A stretch of 64,000 nucleotides of DNA. Source: Helianthus annuus. Its lineage: Eukaryota > Streptophyta > Magnoliopsida > Asterales > Asteraceae. This document shows, one piece after another, positions 36,739 to 48,578 of this stretch (the first letter of the stretch is position 1; every line of letters begins with the position of its first letter). Where the stretch lies: the NCBI RefSeq assembly GCF_002127325.2, contig NC_035443.2, positions 119,998,462-120,062,461 of the forward strand. Direction: 5' to 3'. Position numbers and translations under genes: made by a program. The notes below the pieces were generated by a model. The model saw only the letters and a list, made by a program, of their open reading frames with translations, did not search any database and was not told the DNA's origin.

Positions 36739-37469
36739 TGTAACGCCCTGCTTTTTCATACTTTCCATAATTAGAAAGCTCGCCTTGTAATGCTATTTTT
36801 GGAAATCTTGTATTATTGTAGTGGTCTTTTCGTTGTAAAATCCGAGACTTGGATCATAAATAAAATTCGTATTTCTTTAAATTCGCCATCTACATATTCA
36901 TACATGTTCATACGTTGGAATTCATTGTACATCGAATCCTTATTTGTAATTCATACTTATACGATACTTATTCACGATGCATGTCCATGCTTGTCCTCAA
37001 ATTGTTACCTAAAAACCCCTAATAATATGCTTATTTATACAACGGTTAATCATCTAATATGTGACATATACTTGTCACTTACAAACAAGTTACATACTTG
37101 TACATTACATTTTTACCTAGTTAAATCATGTTTTATTTCATATTTCACCTTGTTACAAGTTAGGGGAAACATTGTTGCATATTATTACACAACTTAATTA
37201 ACAAAATTACTCATTATAATGTTTTAAAAGAATAAAAAAATAAAGAAATATGGCAGCCCCAATTCAGCAAAATTCAGCCCCATATAGTTGGGCTTTGTGG
37301 GCTAGTTTCAAGGTGTAACCCCTTCTAAACACTTCCAAAGCCCAACCCATTGAAACCCTAATCCTTCCCCCTATAAATACCACTTATAACCAGCCTCCCT
37401 ACCACTTTTGCAACACTAAAAACTCTCAAAACATCCTCCAAACCGTAGCTGAAAACATCAGGTTCGGTT
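36739..37469 (+). repeat. Truncated middle LTR of element E plus filler
   Basis: The first 716 bases of the LTR (36739-37454) match the other copies. The rest of the LTR and the first ~251 bases of the interior are missing (about 2.0 kb). At the junction 15 bases (37455-37469) match neither side, a sign of end-joining repair with filler. Confidence 0.88.
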
Positions 37470-40326
37470 TACTTTTTATGCATTAATATTCGTTTCATCA
37501 TTTCACTTTTATTGTGATATTCTTGACATGTTATACTTGTTTGTTTAATCTTTAATATACACTTTTCCTCACGCGTTTTACTCGACTATTCTAAATCCGA
37601 CAACACACATATTGCACAAACGAGACGAGTCCACCAAAATAGGCGTGAAACCCACAATTTGGTGAATGACTCTCAATCCTTCTACCTTTCTTTTTACACG
37701 GAATTCACCACCAAGTTAGGAGTGAAATCCTCACCTTGATGGAGAAATTCGAATTTCAAATTCTAGTGGACCCTCGTCAACACGTCGAAATTAAATTTTG
37801 ACCCGACGAGTACCAACCACACTTAGGATACGAAATCGTCAAGTTAGGGGTGAAACCCGCACCTTGTCGACTAGTTCCACTCCTTGGCATTTTTTTTCAT
37901 AAATCCCGCCAAGTCTCGAAATTTCGATTGATTTAGGACATGTAGTAACCGGAAGGGTAAATACCGTTAACCGACTTGTCGGCGAGAGTATTTTACCTAT
38001 TAGGCCAAAGCATGCTCCTCAAATTCAAAAGACTTTTCGACCACTTTGGTTAGTCAAAGTTCCGTTTTGGAACACTCCAAACTTTGGTCAAACATGTGTT
38101 TCTATTGTTCATTTTATACGATGCAATCTTTCAACCTCGAGTTTACCTTTGATTTCTCTTTTCACACGCACAACATATCGAACCTTTTCGATACATTTAT
38201 ATATGCATGATTTTCATATAATTTAAATTCATATTCCTTGTAACAACTAGTGGAGAGGTATCATCGAGATTGGAGTGATTTCCTTACCTTGACGATTAAC
38301 TCCACTCCCCTTTTCTTAAAAACGACCTCACCAACGAGTTAGGGGTGATTCCCTTACCTAGGTGATCGTTACCAAAACGTCTCTTCAAAATATCTTATTA
38401 TGCAAACTCGATCATATTTTATACCCAAATTGTTTATCATTATTCAAAATACCCACTCATACCAATTTCAAAATACATTGATTTGTTAAAACGTACTCAA
38501 TTCATATACACGAGATTCTTAATCATGTCTTAAAACATTTTATTACGCAAACTTCAAAACCTTACGAAATGCTACCTATCAATTTAATCGGCCCAATGAA
38601 ACTCTTGCCCATGAACTTCGTATTCGACTTAATCACTAAAACTTGCTCACATTATATCGTCATACTAGAGACTTCCATTCTTAATTGAAACCAAACCAAC
38701 CTTTCTCAATTACCTATAGGATCTTATAGATATTATGAGATCGTTTTACCAAAGAATATTTCCAACATCAATGAACCATTTGTCAAAACCCTTTAAAATG
38801 AACACTAAGACCTTTGATAAATCCCTTTTCCAAGGATCAACGTATTCACAAAAACTCCAAAATTTCTTGTTTTGATGAAACGAACTTACCTTTTTCTACA
38901 CCTATTTTTCAAAACACGTGGGCAAGAAGACTCCATGGGGACCGACCATCTTCGGATTTCGTAAACTCTTTTAAAACAAAGGTAGCATTTCCTTTCATTA
39001 CAAAATACGATATGCATGACCAATAAGTACTTTATATCCTCTTACATATGCAAACTATATTCTACCTTTCAAACCAAGCTCAATCTAAATTTGATTCAAT
39101 AAACTCAACGTTTCGTTTAAACAACTATACATGCATATCATCTTACACATTTTGGTCGATACCTCGTGATAACATCATTTATATCATTCGTATTTACGTA
39201 CTCGACCTTTTGAATGTTTATTACACTTAGATCCGTGATGTCCCAACGAACACTATATACGCAATATTTATTTTTCATGCCTACACCTATGTTCATACGT
39301 TTTATGCTTGTACTCATACACATACTACTTATACGTTTTACGCTTCTGCTTGTACACATACTACTTACACATTTTATGTTTATGCTCATACATACATGCG
39401 TATTCATACTTAAACTTATGCTCATACTTTCATCCTTACTCATGATTCATACATTCGTACCTATACGCGAGCGTAACCTGAGGGATTCGCTTGCGTGGGT
39501 CCCACACATACTTAAACATGGACTTGCTTATATACTATATTCTTGTACGTACACATTCTAAACTTTTTTATGTATACCCCGATGCATACACAACTAGTAC
39601 AAGCTATGCGGATCATGCGACGATCAAAATAATCACGGGTGCACACGGGATTATAGTGATAGGCATATGAGAACCATAGAGTGTGCTACTGCGTATGGTA
39701 ATACACGGAACGTAACATGACACCGAAGACGAAACGGACGTAACATGGTCAAAACATGGTGGATACGCCGCTGGTACTTCCTATATATAAGTGTTTTCAC
39801 CATGTTACCAAAATTTTGTAAAACGTGCCATGGGAAATTCAGTGTTTTACAGACCTCTTGGACCTAATACAAGCTTTAAGCAACTCACAAACACATTATG
39901 TCCGATTATCCATGACGAGACTTCATACTTAACATGCTACTTTCATCTATCTAATGCCCATATCATTCGTATACTTGCGTTCATTTAGTGTCAATTGTTC
40001 GCCCCATGCTCCTATTTCCTTCCTTTCATACGAACCTCGTTCACAATCATGCTCGTTTAAGCATTCAAATCCTAACTTATCTTATTACCCTTTGAACTTT
40101 CTAATTATTAGCCATTACAAATCGTTTTACCTATACCTGTTTACCCCTGCTTATGCCTCAAACCCATTTCGGCTCGACAAATCATTTTACAAACTTATCT
40201 TTATCTTCCCAAAATCTCGTACTTTTCAAAACGTTTCAAAATCTCAAGTCTCGAACTGTTACCAAAACTCTTTAAATCTACCTCTTAAATAAATTTCGGG
40301 ACGAAATTTCCTAAAGGAGGGGAGAC
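37470..40326 (+). other. Non-coding interior of element E, second (partial) copy
   Basis: Near-identical to 33882-36738, with only a handful of substitutions seen, so the duplication is recent. It ends in the same purine tract. Confidence 0.9.
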
Positions 40327-42795
40327 TGTAACGCCCTGCTTTTTCATACTTTCCATAATTAGAAAGCTCGCCTTGTAATGCTATTTTTGGAAATCTTGTA
40401 TTATTGTAGTGGTCTTTTCGTTGTAAAATCCGAGACTTGGATCATAAATAAAATTCGTATTTCTTTAAATTCGCCATCTACATATTCATACATGTTCATA
40501 CGTTGGAATTCATTGTACATCGAATCCTTATTTGTAATTCATACTTATACGATACTTATTCACGATGCATGTCCATGCTTGTCCTCAAATTGTTACCTAA
40601 AAACCCCTAATAATATGCTTATTTATACAACGGTTAATCATCTAATATGTGACATATACTTGTCACTTACAAACATGTTACATACTTGTACATTACATTT
40701 TTACCTAGTTAAATCATGTTTTATTTCATATTTCACCTTATTACAGTTAGGGGAAACATTGTTGCATATTATTACACAACTTAATTAACAAAATTACTCA
40801 TTATAATGTTTTAAAAGAATAAAAAATAAAGAAATATGGCAGCCCCAATTCAGCAAAATTCAGCCCCATATAGTTGGGCTTTGTGGGCTAGTTTCAAGGT
40901 GTAACCCCTTCTAAACACTTCCAAAGCCCAACCCATTGAAACCCTAATCCTTCCCCCTATAAATACCACTTATAACCAGCCTCCCTACCACTTTTGCAAC
41001 ACTAAAAACTCTCAAAACATCCTCCAAACCGTAGCTGAAAGCAAGGGTTCGAGCAGATTGACACCCCTTCACGAAAATGAGCATAACTCACTCATTTCTT
41101 AACGAAATCACTTGATTCTTTTTCCTACTTACTTGGATAATCATGGGGTTCGATTCCTAGACTTCTCCTTGGAGAAATCAGACCTGGAAATGCCCCGAAA
41201 TAGTCCATAAACTTTCTGTTTGTTTTTATGTTCATCAAAAACTTGTTTAAGCCTATGCAACTTGTGTCAAACACAACTCAAGCCAATGTCCTAATGCTTA
41301 CAACCCCTCTTATGGTTGGTTAAGCTTAAAAACATGGTTGAGACATCCAAATCAGGGGTTAAAACCTCATAAACTTTCTGTTTTAATTAGGGTTTTACCC
41401 ACAAGTAGTGTTCGAGTATGAAGCTTGATGAATGTGTGATGGTTGGACTAGCTTGGGCTATCCTTCATAAGAATCCACTCATTACTTGATGTTTTCTATA
41501 GATTAGTTGTTGTAATTACCTTAATACTTGTATGTTCATGACCCTCCTTGTTGTTTATAACAACAAGTGTAGTGGTGAACAATAGAGGTGCCTAAATGGA
41601 AGCTTGTTCTTCCTACCTCATGTATGTACTCTATGACACAAAGAGGTGCCTAAATGGAGACATTAATCTCCTACCTCATGCTTGAATCATAAGACTTGTA
41701 ATCTATATAATATCTAAGCTATTCTATATACATATATACCTAAGTAACTAAACTTGATGATAACTTAATAGTTACTTGTCAAGAATATGTTACATCATCT
41801 ATGACCATGCTCTTGTTACGACTCTAATGGACCTTTGAATCCATGAAATCATACAAACTCTTTTGAGTTCTAATAGTGTCAAGAACAAGGGTTATGTGTA
41901 CAAGATGATTATTTTTACTTATGTTATTTTCTATACAACTTAAACTCTGAATCTATAATCTTCCGTAAACGCCAAACTCACACACCTTGTTTGCCTCGTG
42001 TAGAAGGACAAGGTGCTCCGAATTAATCCATCCACCAACTCACTCGCGGGATTTCAAGTAGGAAAGCTTGCAACCACCGTGAGTATACTCGTATTCCCCT
42101 TTTACTTTTATCACTTTTGGGGTGTAACATGTTTTATCTATCAACAAACTTACACATGAACATTTTGCTTAAACACATGAACATTCCTATAACATGCTTG
42201 TATACGTGATGGCTTGATACTTTAAACTTGGGTGATTCTTATGTGTTGAACTTATCATTAACTTCGTACGAGCCAAACCGTGACATATGTAGCGCTATAG
42301 GAGTAACGCACCGCCCCCCTTAAACTTGGGTCATGTTGAATTAATTAAACTTACTTGCGTAAACAGAGGTTGGCTAGAAATATTGCATGCCACGATAGGT
42401 TGATCTCGTATAAACTAAGTTGCCATGTGGATTCGTTTTAAACTTTTATATTTATACTTATACTTATGCTTAAACTTATATACTCGCCTTTGCTTTTGCA
42501 TTGAACTTTATTTTAAACATGTTACAGGTTGAGGATGATGATGCTATGAAATGAAGTAGCGTTGATGCCTAGATACACATATAGACGTTTAGGTTTAATC
42601 GTTGTATCAATTTTGATTATGTTGTATTCTAATTCCTTTGAACTTGACGTTATTTGATTTCTTTGTAACGTTGACAAATGAATTATGAAATGAAATCGGT
42701 TTATTAAATATTGTCACAAATAGCGTTATGATGTCTCTAGCAATCTTCACACTTCGTCTCATCCCGATGTTTCCGCCATTGGTTGGGGTGTGACA
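40327..42795 (+). repeat. 3' LTR of element E
   Basis: 2469 bp, full length, partner of 31160-33630; followed by ATTTA. Confidence 0.9.
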
Positions 42796-42974
42796 ATTTA
42801 ATATATAAAATAACCTTTTAACGTTATCTAATGTTTTAGTCTATTAGTTTTACTCTTTTCAGTTGCAATACTTAGAATAACCTTTTAACGTTTTACTCTG
42901 TTATTTATTAATGATATTCATAGTATTTTCTCTGATAGTTCAAAGTTAGAAGGATGTATGGGTTTGCTTCTTAC

Positions 42975-42979
42975 ATGGA
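42975..42979. repeat. Target site duplication of element F (left copy)
   Basis: ATGGA, repeated at 58349-58353. Confidence 0.92.
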
Positions 42980-44569
42980 TGATGTGTGGTAAAATATACA
43001 TATTTGTCTCGTGTAAATTGTATAGTTTTTGTATAGTTTTTATTTAGTTTTAGTGTTTTATTATATTATTTTGTGTTGGGTCATGTCCTGATGCAATTGG
43101 AGCGCAAAAAGAGTGGAGAGCCAGTGACCGAATTAAATTTTAGCAATTTTTCTCGAGTGGGCCGAGCCTTCTATCTCTATGGAATAAAATGTTGTTGCCA
43201 TATATTATATTTCTAAAAAAAAAAAAAGAAAGGTTGCATAATATAATAATTAGAGGATGAATTTTATGTTAAAAAAAATGGTGGCTTGATTCTTGAGAGT
43301 GGCAATATTCATTACTAGATAACTGGCGGCCATATTATTATTGTGGTCAATTTTTGGCAGCTAATAAAAGAGAAGGAAGGGCTTTGAGCTGTTGACCGAA
43401 TTAAAGAACTGGGCTGTGGAAAATTGTATAAGCCCAGCGAACCAGTTTGGTGAATTTGGGGCCTTGAAAATAAAAATAGATGTTGTCATGATATCCTAAT
43501 TGACTTGGGCACAAAGAAATAGAGATCCCATATATATTTGGACGGCTGGATATCAGACGAGGGGACTGGACGACAGAAGGCAGCCGCAAAAAGAGTAGCT
43601 AAACTTTTTATGGTTGCCTAGGGTTGATGAACTAGACGATTTGTTTGAATGAATAATTTTTGGTTTTGAATGAATGTGATGATTTACATGTTATAATTTT
43701 TGAACCCGATTCTAATTATTTGTGTGTTGGTATTGATTGGCTTAATAATTTATATGTTGGTTCCATTGCTCTAGATACTTAGAAATATACTTTAGAGCCG
43801 GGAGTCAGTCTAGGTTGTAATTTTTCGGTCTAGACCTTGAAGGTGAGAAATCTAATTCAAGTTTAATAATTATTAAAACCAATTAATTAAAACGTGCAAT
43901 CTCTTCTAGAGGTGAGAAATCTAATCTAGAATTGCTAGGTTATTAGCTGGGCGTTGTTTGACAGTTTGGGTGGCCGATAACTCGGGTTCATCTGTTTATT
44001 CGCGTCTAGAGTTTCCTAGGGTCTCGGTGTTCTTAGTTATTTCTGCTTCATAATTTGAGGGTTTTAGTAAATAAATTGCTTTATACCTGATAGTTGTGGG
44101 ACTTGGTGGTCGATAACTCGAGTCAGTCCATTTTAGCACTTCATCACTTGTCATACTGTCAGGTTCGGTTTACCTTTCAGGGGTTTATCGGGTTAGGCAG
44201 AGTCTTCATTCAGAACCAAGGTTAGGATTTTATTCATGAGTCTAGGGATTCTTACCTAGGTAACCTATTTTTCTCATACTTGAGTTTCAGTCCAGTCTTT
44301 AGTCGCCTGCGCTTGCTGCTGTTTGATCGTCTATTTAGTTAAATTGCTTTTTAGTTTAAAAAATATTTTTCTCAAAACAAAACCAATTTATTAGGCTAGG
44401 GCTCGATAGAGGTTCAGTATCAAGAGTCGCTAGATTGTGTCCACGGTTCGATACTCGGACTTACTTGTTTTACTACTTACGACCGGTACACTTGCCGGTA
44501 GTGTGTGGTTTACGGTTTTTCCAATTTTTAAAACTTGTTGAATTTAATTAATACATATTTCACACATCA
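42980..44569 (+). repeat. 5' LTR of element F (internally deleted)
   Basis: 1590 bp against 1812 bp for the partner. It lacks a stretch of roughly 225 bases corresponding to about 57148-57372, with the junction at 'aaaaagagtagct' near 43589-43596. Confidence 0.92.
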
Positions 44570-44575
44570 AGTTTT

Positions 44576-44592
44576 TGGCGCCGTTGCCGGGG
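44576..44592 (+). other. Primer-binding site (tRNA-Asp) of element F
   Basis: TGGCGCCGTTGCCGGGG is complementary to the 3' end of plant tRNA-Asp(GTC), the primer used by Athila-type elements. It lies six bases after the LTR. Confidence 0.92.
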
Positions 44593-44928
44593 ACACAGTG
44601 CGCTTTTGAGGACGACCCGAGTCGGGGATTTAGCCATTTTACTGCTTTCTTAGATTAGTTGTTTTTGTTATTTCTTAGTTAAAAAAAGTAATCAAAAAAA
44701 AATATATAATATAAACCAAAAATTAAAAAAAAATAGTTGTTTATTTTTTTTTTAGGATACTTGCTACTTCTGTGTGCCTACTTGTTTAGCTAGTTGTATG
44801 CACACACGTTCCTCGGGCCCACCTGATACTTCACATTCTCTGAGCTCGAATCCGAATTCCATCATCGCCTACGTCAGCTTAAGTTTAAGGTTCCAAAAGT
44901 AGAATTCAATTTAGAACCCGAAGTAGTT

Positions 44929-47400
44929 ATGGCTGATCGTAGGACTGTTGCTGATCACATTAGTGTTGCTCCCACCACTGTTCGCTCTAGCATCACACTT
45001 CCTGCTGTAGAGGCAAACAACTGGACCATTCCACCCACCTTGATCAACACCATTACCCATTCGGTCCAGTTCCATGGTTTACGAGACGAGGACCCACATG
45101 CTCATCTGACTAGATTTGGTAGGGTCTGTAGTACTTTTCGCCTTACGGGCGTCACTGAGGAGGCAATTCATCTTCGTTTGTTTCCATTCTCTCTCACTGA
45201 TCAGGCTGCTATCTGGTTGGACTCCCTCCCACAGGGGGCCATCACCACTTGGAATGATCTTCAGTCCAAATTCCTTCAGAAATATTTCCCACCTGCTAAG
45301 AAAGCTCGTCTTAGAAATCTTATCTACGCATTCACCGAGCAGCCGGGGGAGTCTTTCTACGAGACTTGGGATAGGTTTAAGGCGCTGCTGAACAAGTGCC
45401 CACACCATGGCCTTGAGGAGTGGAGAGTCGTGGAGAAATTCTATAATGGAGTTTCTGAAGCGACCAAGAGACTGCTTGACTCCACAGCAGGAGGCAACAT
45501 GATGAAGACCAAGACAGCTGCTGAGTGTCTTGAGATGATAGAGGATCTAGCCACCAGTACTTACACCGAGCCAGGCTTTGGGGGCGTTACTGTTGCCCCT
45601 AAAGGTATTCATACGGTGGATTCTAGCATAGCTTTAGCTGCCCAGGTCGAATCCTTAACAAAGATGGTCAAGGACATTCAGGTTAAGATTGGCTCTAAGT
45701 GTGAGGTGTGTAGAGGTGGGCATGAGACGATAAATTGCCCGGTAGGATCTGAGGAGGAGTTGAGTTTTGTCCAGAACCAGGGACGAGGCCAGGGTTACAA
45801 CTTTGGATGGTAGTCACGCCAGACCTCAAACTGGCAGAGCAGGAATCCCCCTGGATTCCAGCCCCGCCAGAGTCTGTTTCAGACCCCTACTGATGGACAG
45901 AACAGTGAAGAGTCTAAATCTGAGTTGAGCGAGTTTTTGAAGAGAAATGAGGAGAGTCAGAGTAGGACTAACAAACTCTTAGAGTCGATAGTGATGCAGG
46001 GTGAGGCTAGACATCAGGAACAGCTGAAGAAAAACCAGGAGTTTGAGTTGATGTTTAGGAATCAGGGGTCCACCATACAGAGTCTAGAGAGGACCATAGG
46101 AGAAATGGCGAGTAAGATGACTGAGAGGCCCGCAGGTTCATTCCCTAGCACCACCCAGCTTAACCCTAATGCCCAGTTACATGCCGTGTTCACACGTAGT
46201 GGTAGGAGCACAGGAGTTGTTGATGAGGGATTTGAGATAGAAAAGGTGATACAACCTGAGAGGGTTGTTGAGAAAGAGGTAGAACCGGAAAAGGTAGTTG
46301 AGAAGGTGGTTGAACCGGAAGATGAGAATGTAGAAGAACCGGTTGAAGTGTATGAGCCCGTACCTCCATACCCTATGAGACTTTTGAACAAGAAGCAAAT
46401 TGCTCAGTATAATGGGTTTTTGGAGATGATCAAAAAGCTCCACGTAGACATTCCCTTCCTTGAGGCTTTGGCTAAAATGCCTAAATTTGCCAAGTTTCTC
46501 AAGGGACTCTTGCTCAATAAGAAGAAAATTGAGGATCTTTCGATTATTACATTGAGTGAGGAATGTTCTGCGGTGATCTCAAACAAACCCCCAACAAAGA
46601 TGCCAGATCCGGGAAGTTTCACCATTCCTTGTGAGATAGAGGGTTATGAGTTTAGGACTGCTTTGGCCGACCTAGGAGCTAGTATAAATGTGATGCCATA
46701 TTCTGTGTTTCAGAAGCTTAAGCTAGGAGAGCCTACCCCGACCTACATGAATTTTCAACTCGCCGATCGTTTAGTGAAATTTCCTAGAGGTATAGTTGAA
46801 AACGTGTTAGTGAAAGTAGGTAAGTTTGTGTTTCCTACTGATTTTGTTGTTCTAGACATGGGCGAGGATCCTAGTGGACACTCTTGTGTTTCACTCATCT
46901 TAGGTCGTCCATTCCTTTCTACCGCGAAAGCTATAATAGATGTTCATGGCGGTAAGATAACTCTTGGTGTCACTGATGACACGGTTACATTCCATGTTAA
47001 TGGAAAGAACTCCGAGAAGGTAGGGATGCCCTCGGTAACTAGGCAAGAGTTAAAGGGGGTTGGAGATGTTAGAATGGAGAGTGATAGGAAGAAGGAGAAG
47101 CATGTTAGGTTTAAGGAAAGGGTGGAAGTTGTAGGAGGTGAGGTTGACTTTAAAGATAATTCTTGGAGTTCGGTAGAGGAAGATGAATGGGGAGAGTTTA
47201 GTTCGGGAGGTGTGAAGGAAACTAAGTGTGGGGATGGTATTTTAGTGTGTAACTCGAGGTATAAATTCCCCATGAGCGAGCATAAATCAAGTTGGTTTGA
47301 TGGCGACTTTTGGAGAAAGAAGGGTTTCGGTATGAGTGATTGTTTTAAAGGCCCTAGTGAGAGGTTCAGGGGTGACTTTGATCTTCATGATCCCCCGTGA
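44929..47400 (+). pseudogene. gag-protease of element F (one in-frame stop)
   Basis: Athila-type Gag: retrotrans_gag domain (about residues 50-190, with 'LTDQAAIWLDSLPQGAITTW' and 'FLQKYFPPAK'), a knuckle of the Athila form CEVCRGGHETINC (CX2CX3HX4C), a coiled-coil linker, a Glu/Val/Pro-rich spacer and 'PPYPMRLL..KQIAQY'. An aspartic protease with the active-site motif DLGAS (nt 46669-46683) and 'LILGRPFL' follows. An in-frame TAG at 45811-45813, following a Trp codon in 'FGW*SRQ', splits it. The ORF ends 'DLHDPP' at 47400 with no polymerase after it. It would form particles and process Gag if the stop were suppressed or absent. Confidence 0.9.
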
Positions 47401-48133
47401 GTTTTGACAACTTGTTGTAGAATTGTATATTTTTTTGTAGTGTTTCGTATTTTTTTTATTTTATTTTGTACCATGAGTCTAAGTTAGTAGTTTATGAGTC
47501 AGTGTTTTGTCTTGAGTCGGTACTGCTTTGGTTTTTTGCTTGTTTTTGTGAATGCAGGTTTGGATATGTACCACCCGTACTCAATCTCCATTCGGGTGAT
47601 TTTGGAGCTGCTTTTCAAATTTCAAGGCATTTACCAAGTGTACTAGTCAGAGTCAGAGCCGATCCCGACCAAAATGCTATACGATCGAGCTGGATTGGAC
47701 GAGAGTTTTGGAACATACGCCTTATTAAAACCAGCTAAGCTCTTTCCAATTTGCCCTTAGTCTTTTATTTCTTATTTATTTTTAGTCTTTTGAGTCGGTT
47801 TCCATCCTACATTGAGGGCAATGTAAAGTTTAAGTGTGGGGATGGGAAACTATCGTTTAGGTCTTAGTTAGTGAGTCTTGGGTCATAAAAATAAAAAAAA
47901 ATTTAAAAATCCAAAAAAGAAAAAAAAAATTTGAAAAATAAAAAAATGTCTTTTGAATAAAGAAGTTTGCAAAATTAATACGGAAAATGATAGAAAAGAT
48001 GGGTTTTTGTTAGGGTTCAAATAATGATAATATGAGATTAATTAAGTCGAGCTTGTGTCTAGTTTGGGATATGTGAATAGGCCCAGTTTGGTTCTAGGTC
48101 CCTTTGAGTTAATATTACCTTAATTGTCGGTCT
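47401..48133 (+). other. Non-coding region of F downstream of protease
   Basis: No pol similarity. Contains 'cattgagggcaatgt' and 'aagtttaagtgtgggga', the phrase Athila/Tat elements carry near a purine tract. A-rich runs follow (47890-47950). It ends at D's duplication GGTCT (48129-48133). Confidence 0.75.
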
Positions 48134-48578
48134 TGTAGGATCGTTTGCTGACCCGAACGAGTCGTTCAGAGGTTATCTTTTGCAATTCAGATGCGGAATA
48201 ATAAGAAAAGCAAGTAGATATAGCTTGTTCTTCCTTCTAACTATCTTTTGTATTGACTAGAAACAGTTTACAGCTCAAACGTCACACCGGCAGAGCTTCG
48301 GCGTGGAAAACAACAACTACTTCTATGTGGATCGCTCATGGCCTATATATAGGGATCTGGGGCCGCTCATGTGGTCAAGTGACACATGAGCGGTCCAAGC
48401 ATGTATGAATAAGCGACCCAAGATGACACAAAAGCGACCCAAGATATGTGTGACCCTAAAAGCGACCCTAGCTATACAAACACCTGTTTTCTCGTATTTC
48501 GTGCCCTATGCTATGCAATATGGTATAAGACTTGATCCTAGACACCTAGACGGAATCAACAGATGTAGTGCACCAACA
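48134..48578 (-). repeat. 3' LTR of element D
   Basis: 445 bp, partner of 55378-55822. Abutted internally by the purine tract (minus GAGGGGGAGTC). Confidence 0.95.

Larger units (their letters stand above)
31160..42795 (+). mobile_element. Element E: LARD-like gypsy retrotransposon with internal duplication
   Basis: Layout: LTR (31160-33630), non-coding interior (33631-36738), partial LTR (36739-37454), 15-base filler, partial interior (37470-40326), LTR (40327-42795), all between ATTTA duplications. LTRs are about 2.47 kb, start TGTAACGCCC and end GGGGTGTGACA. The interior has a primer site and a purine tract but no gag or pol similarity; the longest ORFs (about 135 codons) recur only because the DNA is repeated. 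This fits a large retrotransposon derivative that depends on a gypsy relative. Confidence 0.88.

Noticed and set aside
31211..40788. Repeated ORFs of 60-135 codons in element E
   Set aside because: They recur because the DNA is duplicated. They are biased to Tyr/Phe/Ser from AT-rich sequence, and overlapping frames on both strands are equally open.
45079..45408. Antisense 109-codon frame in F's gag
   Set aside because: It is a shadow of the retrotrans_gag coding strand.
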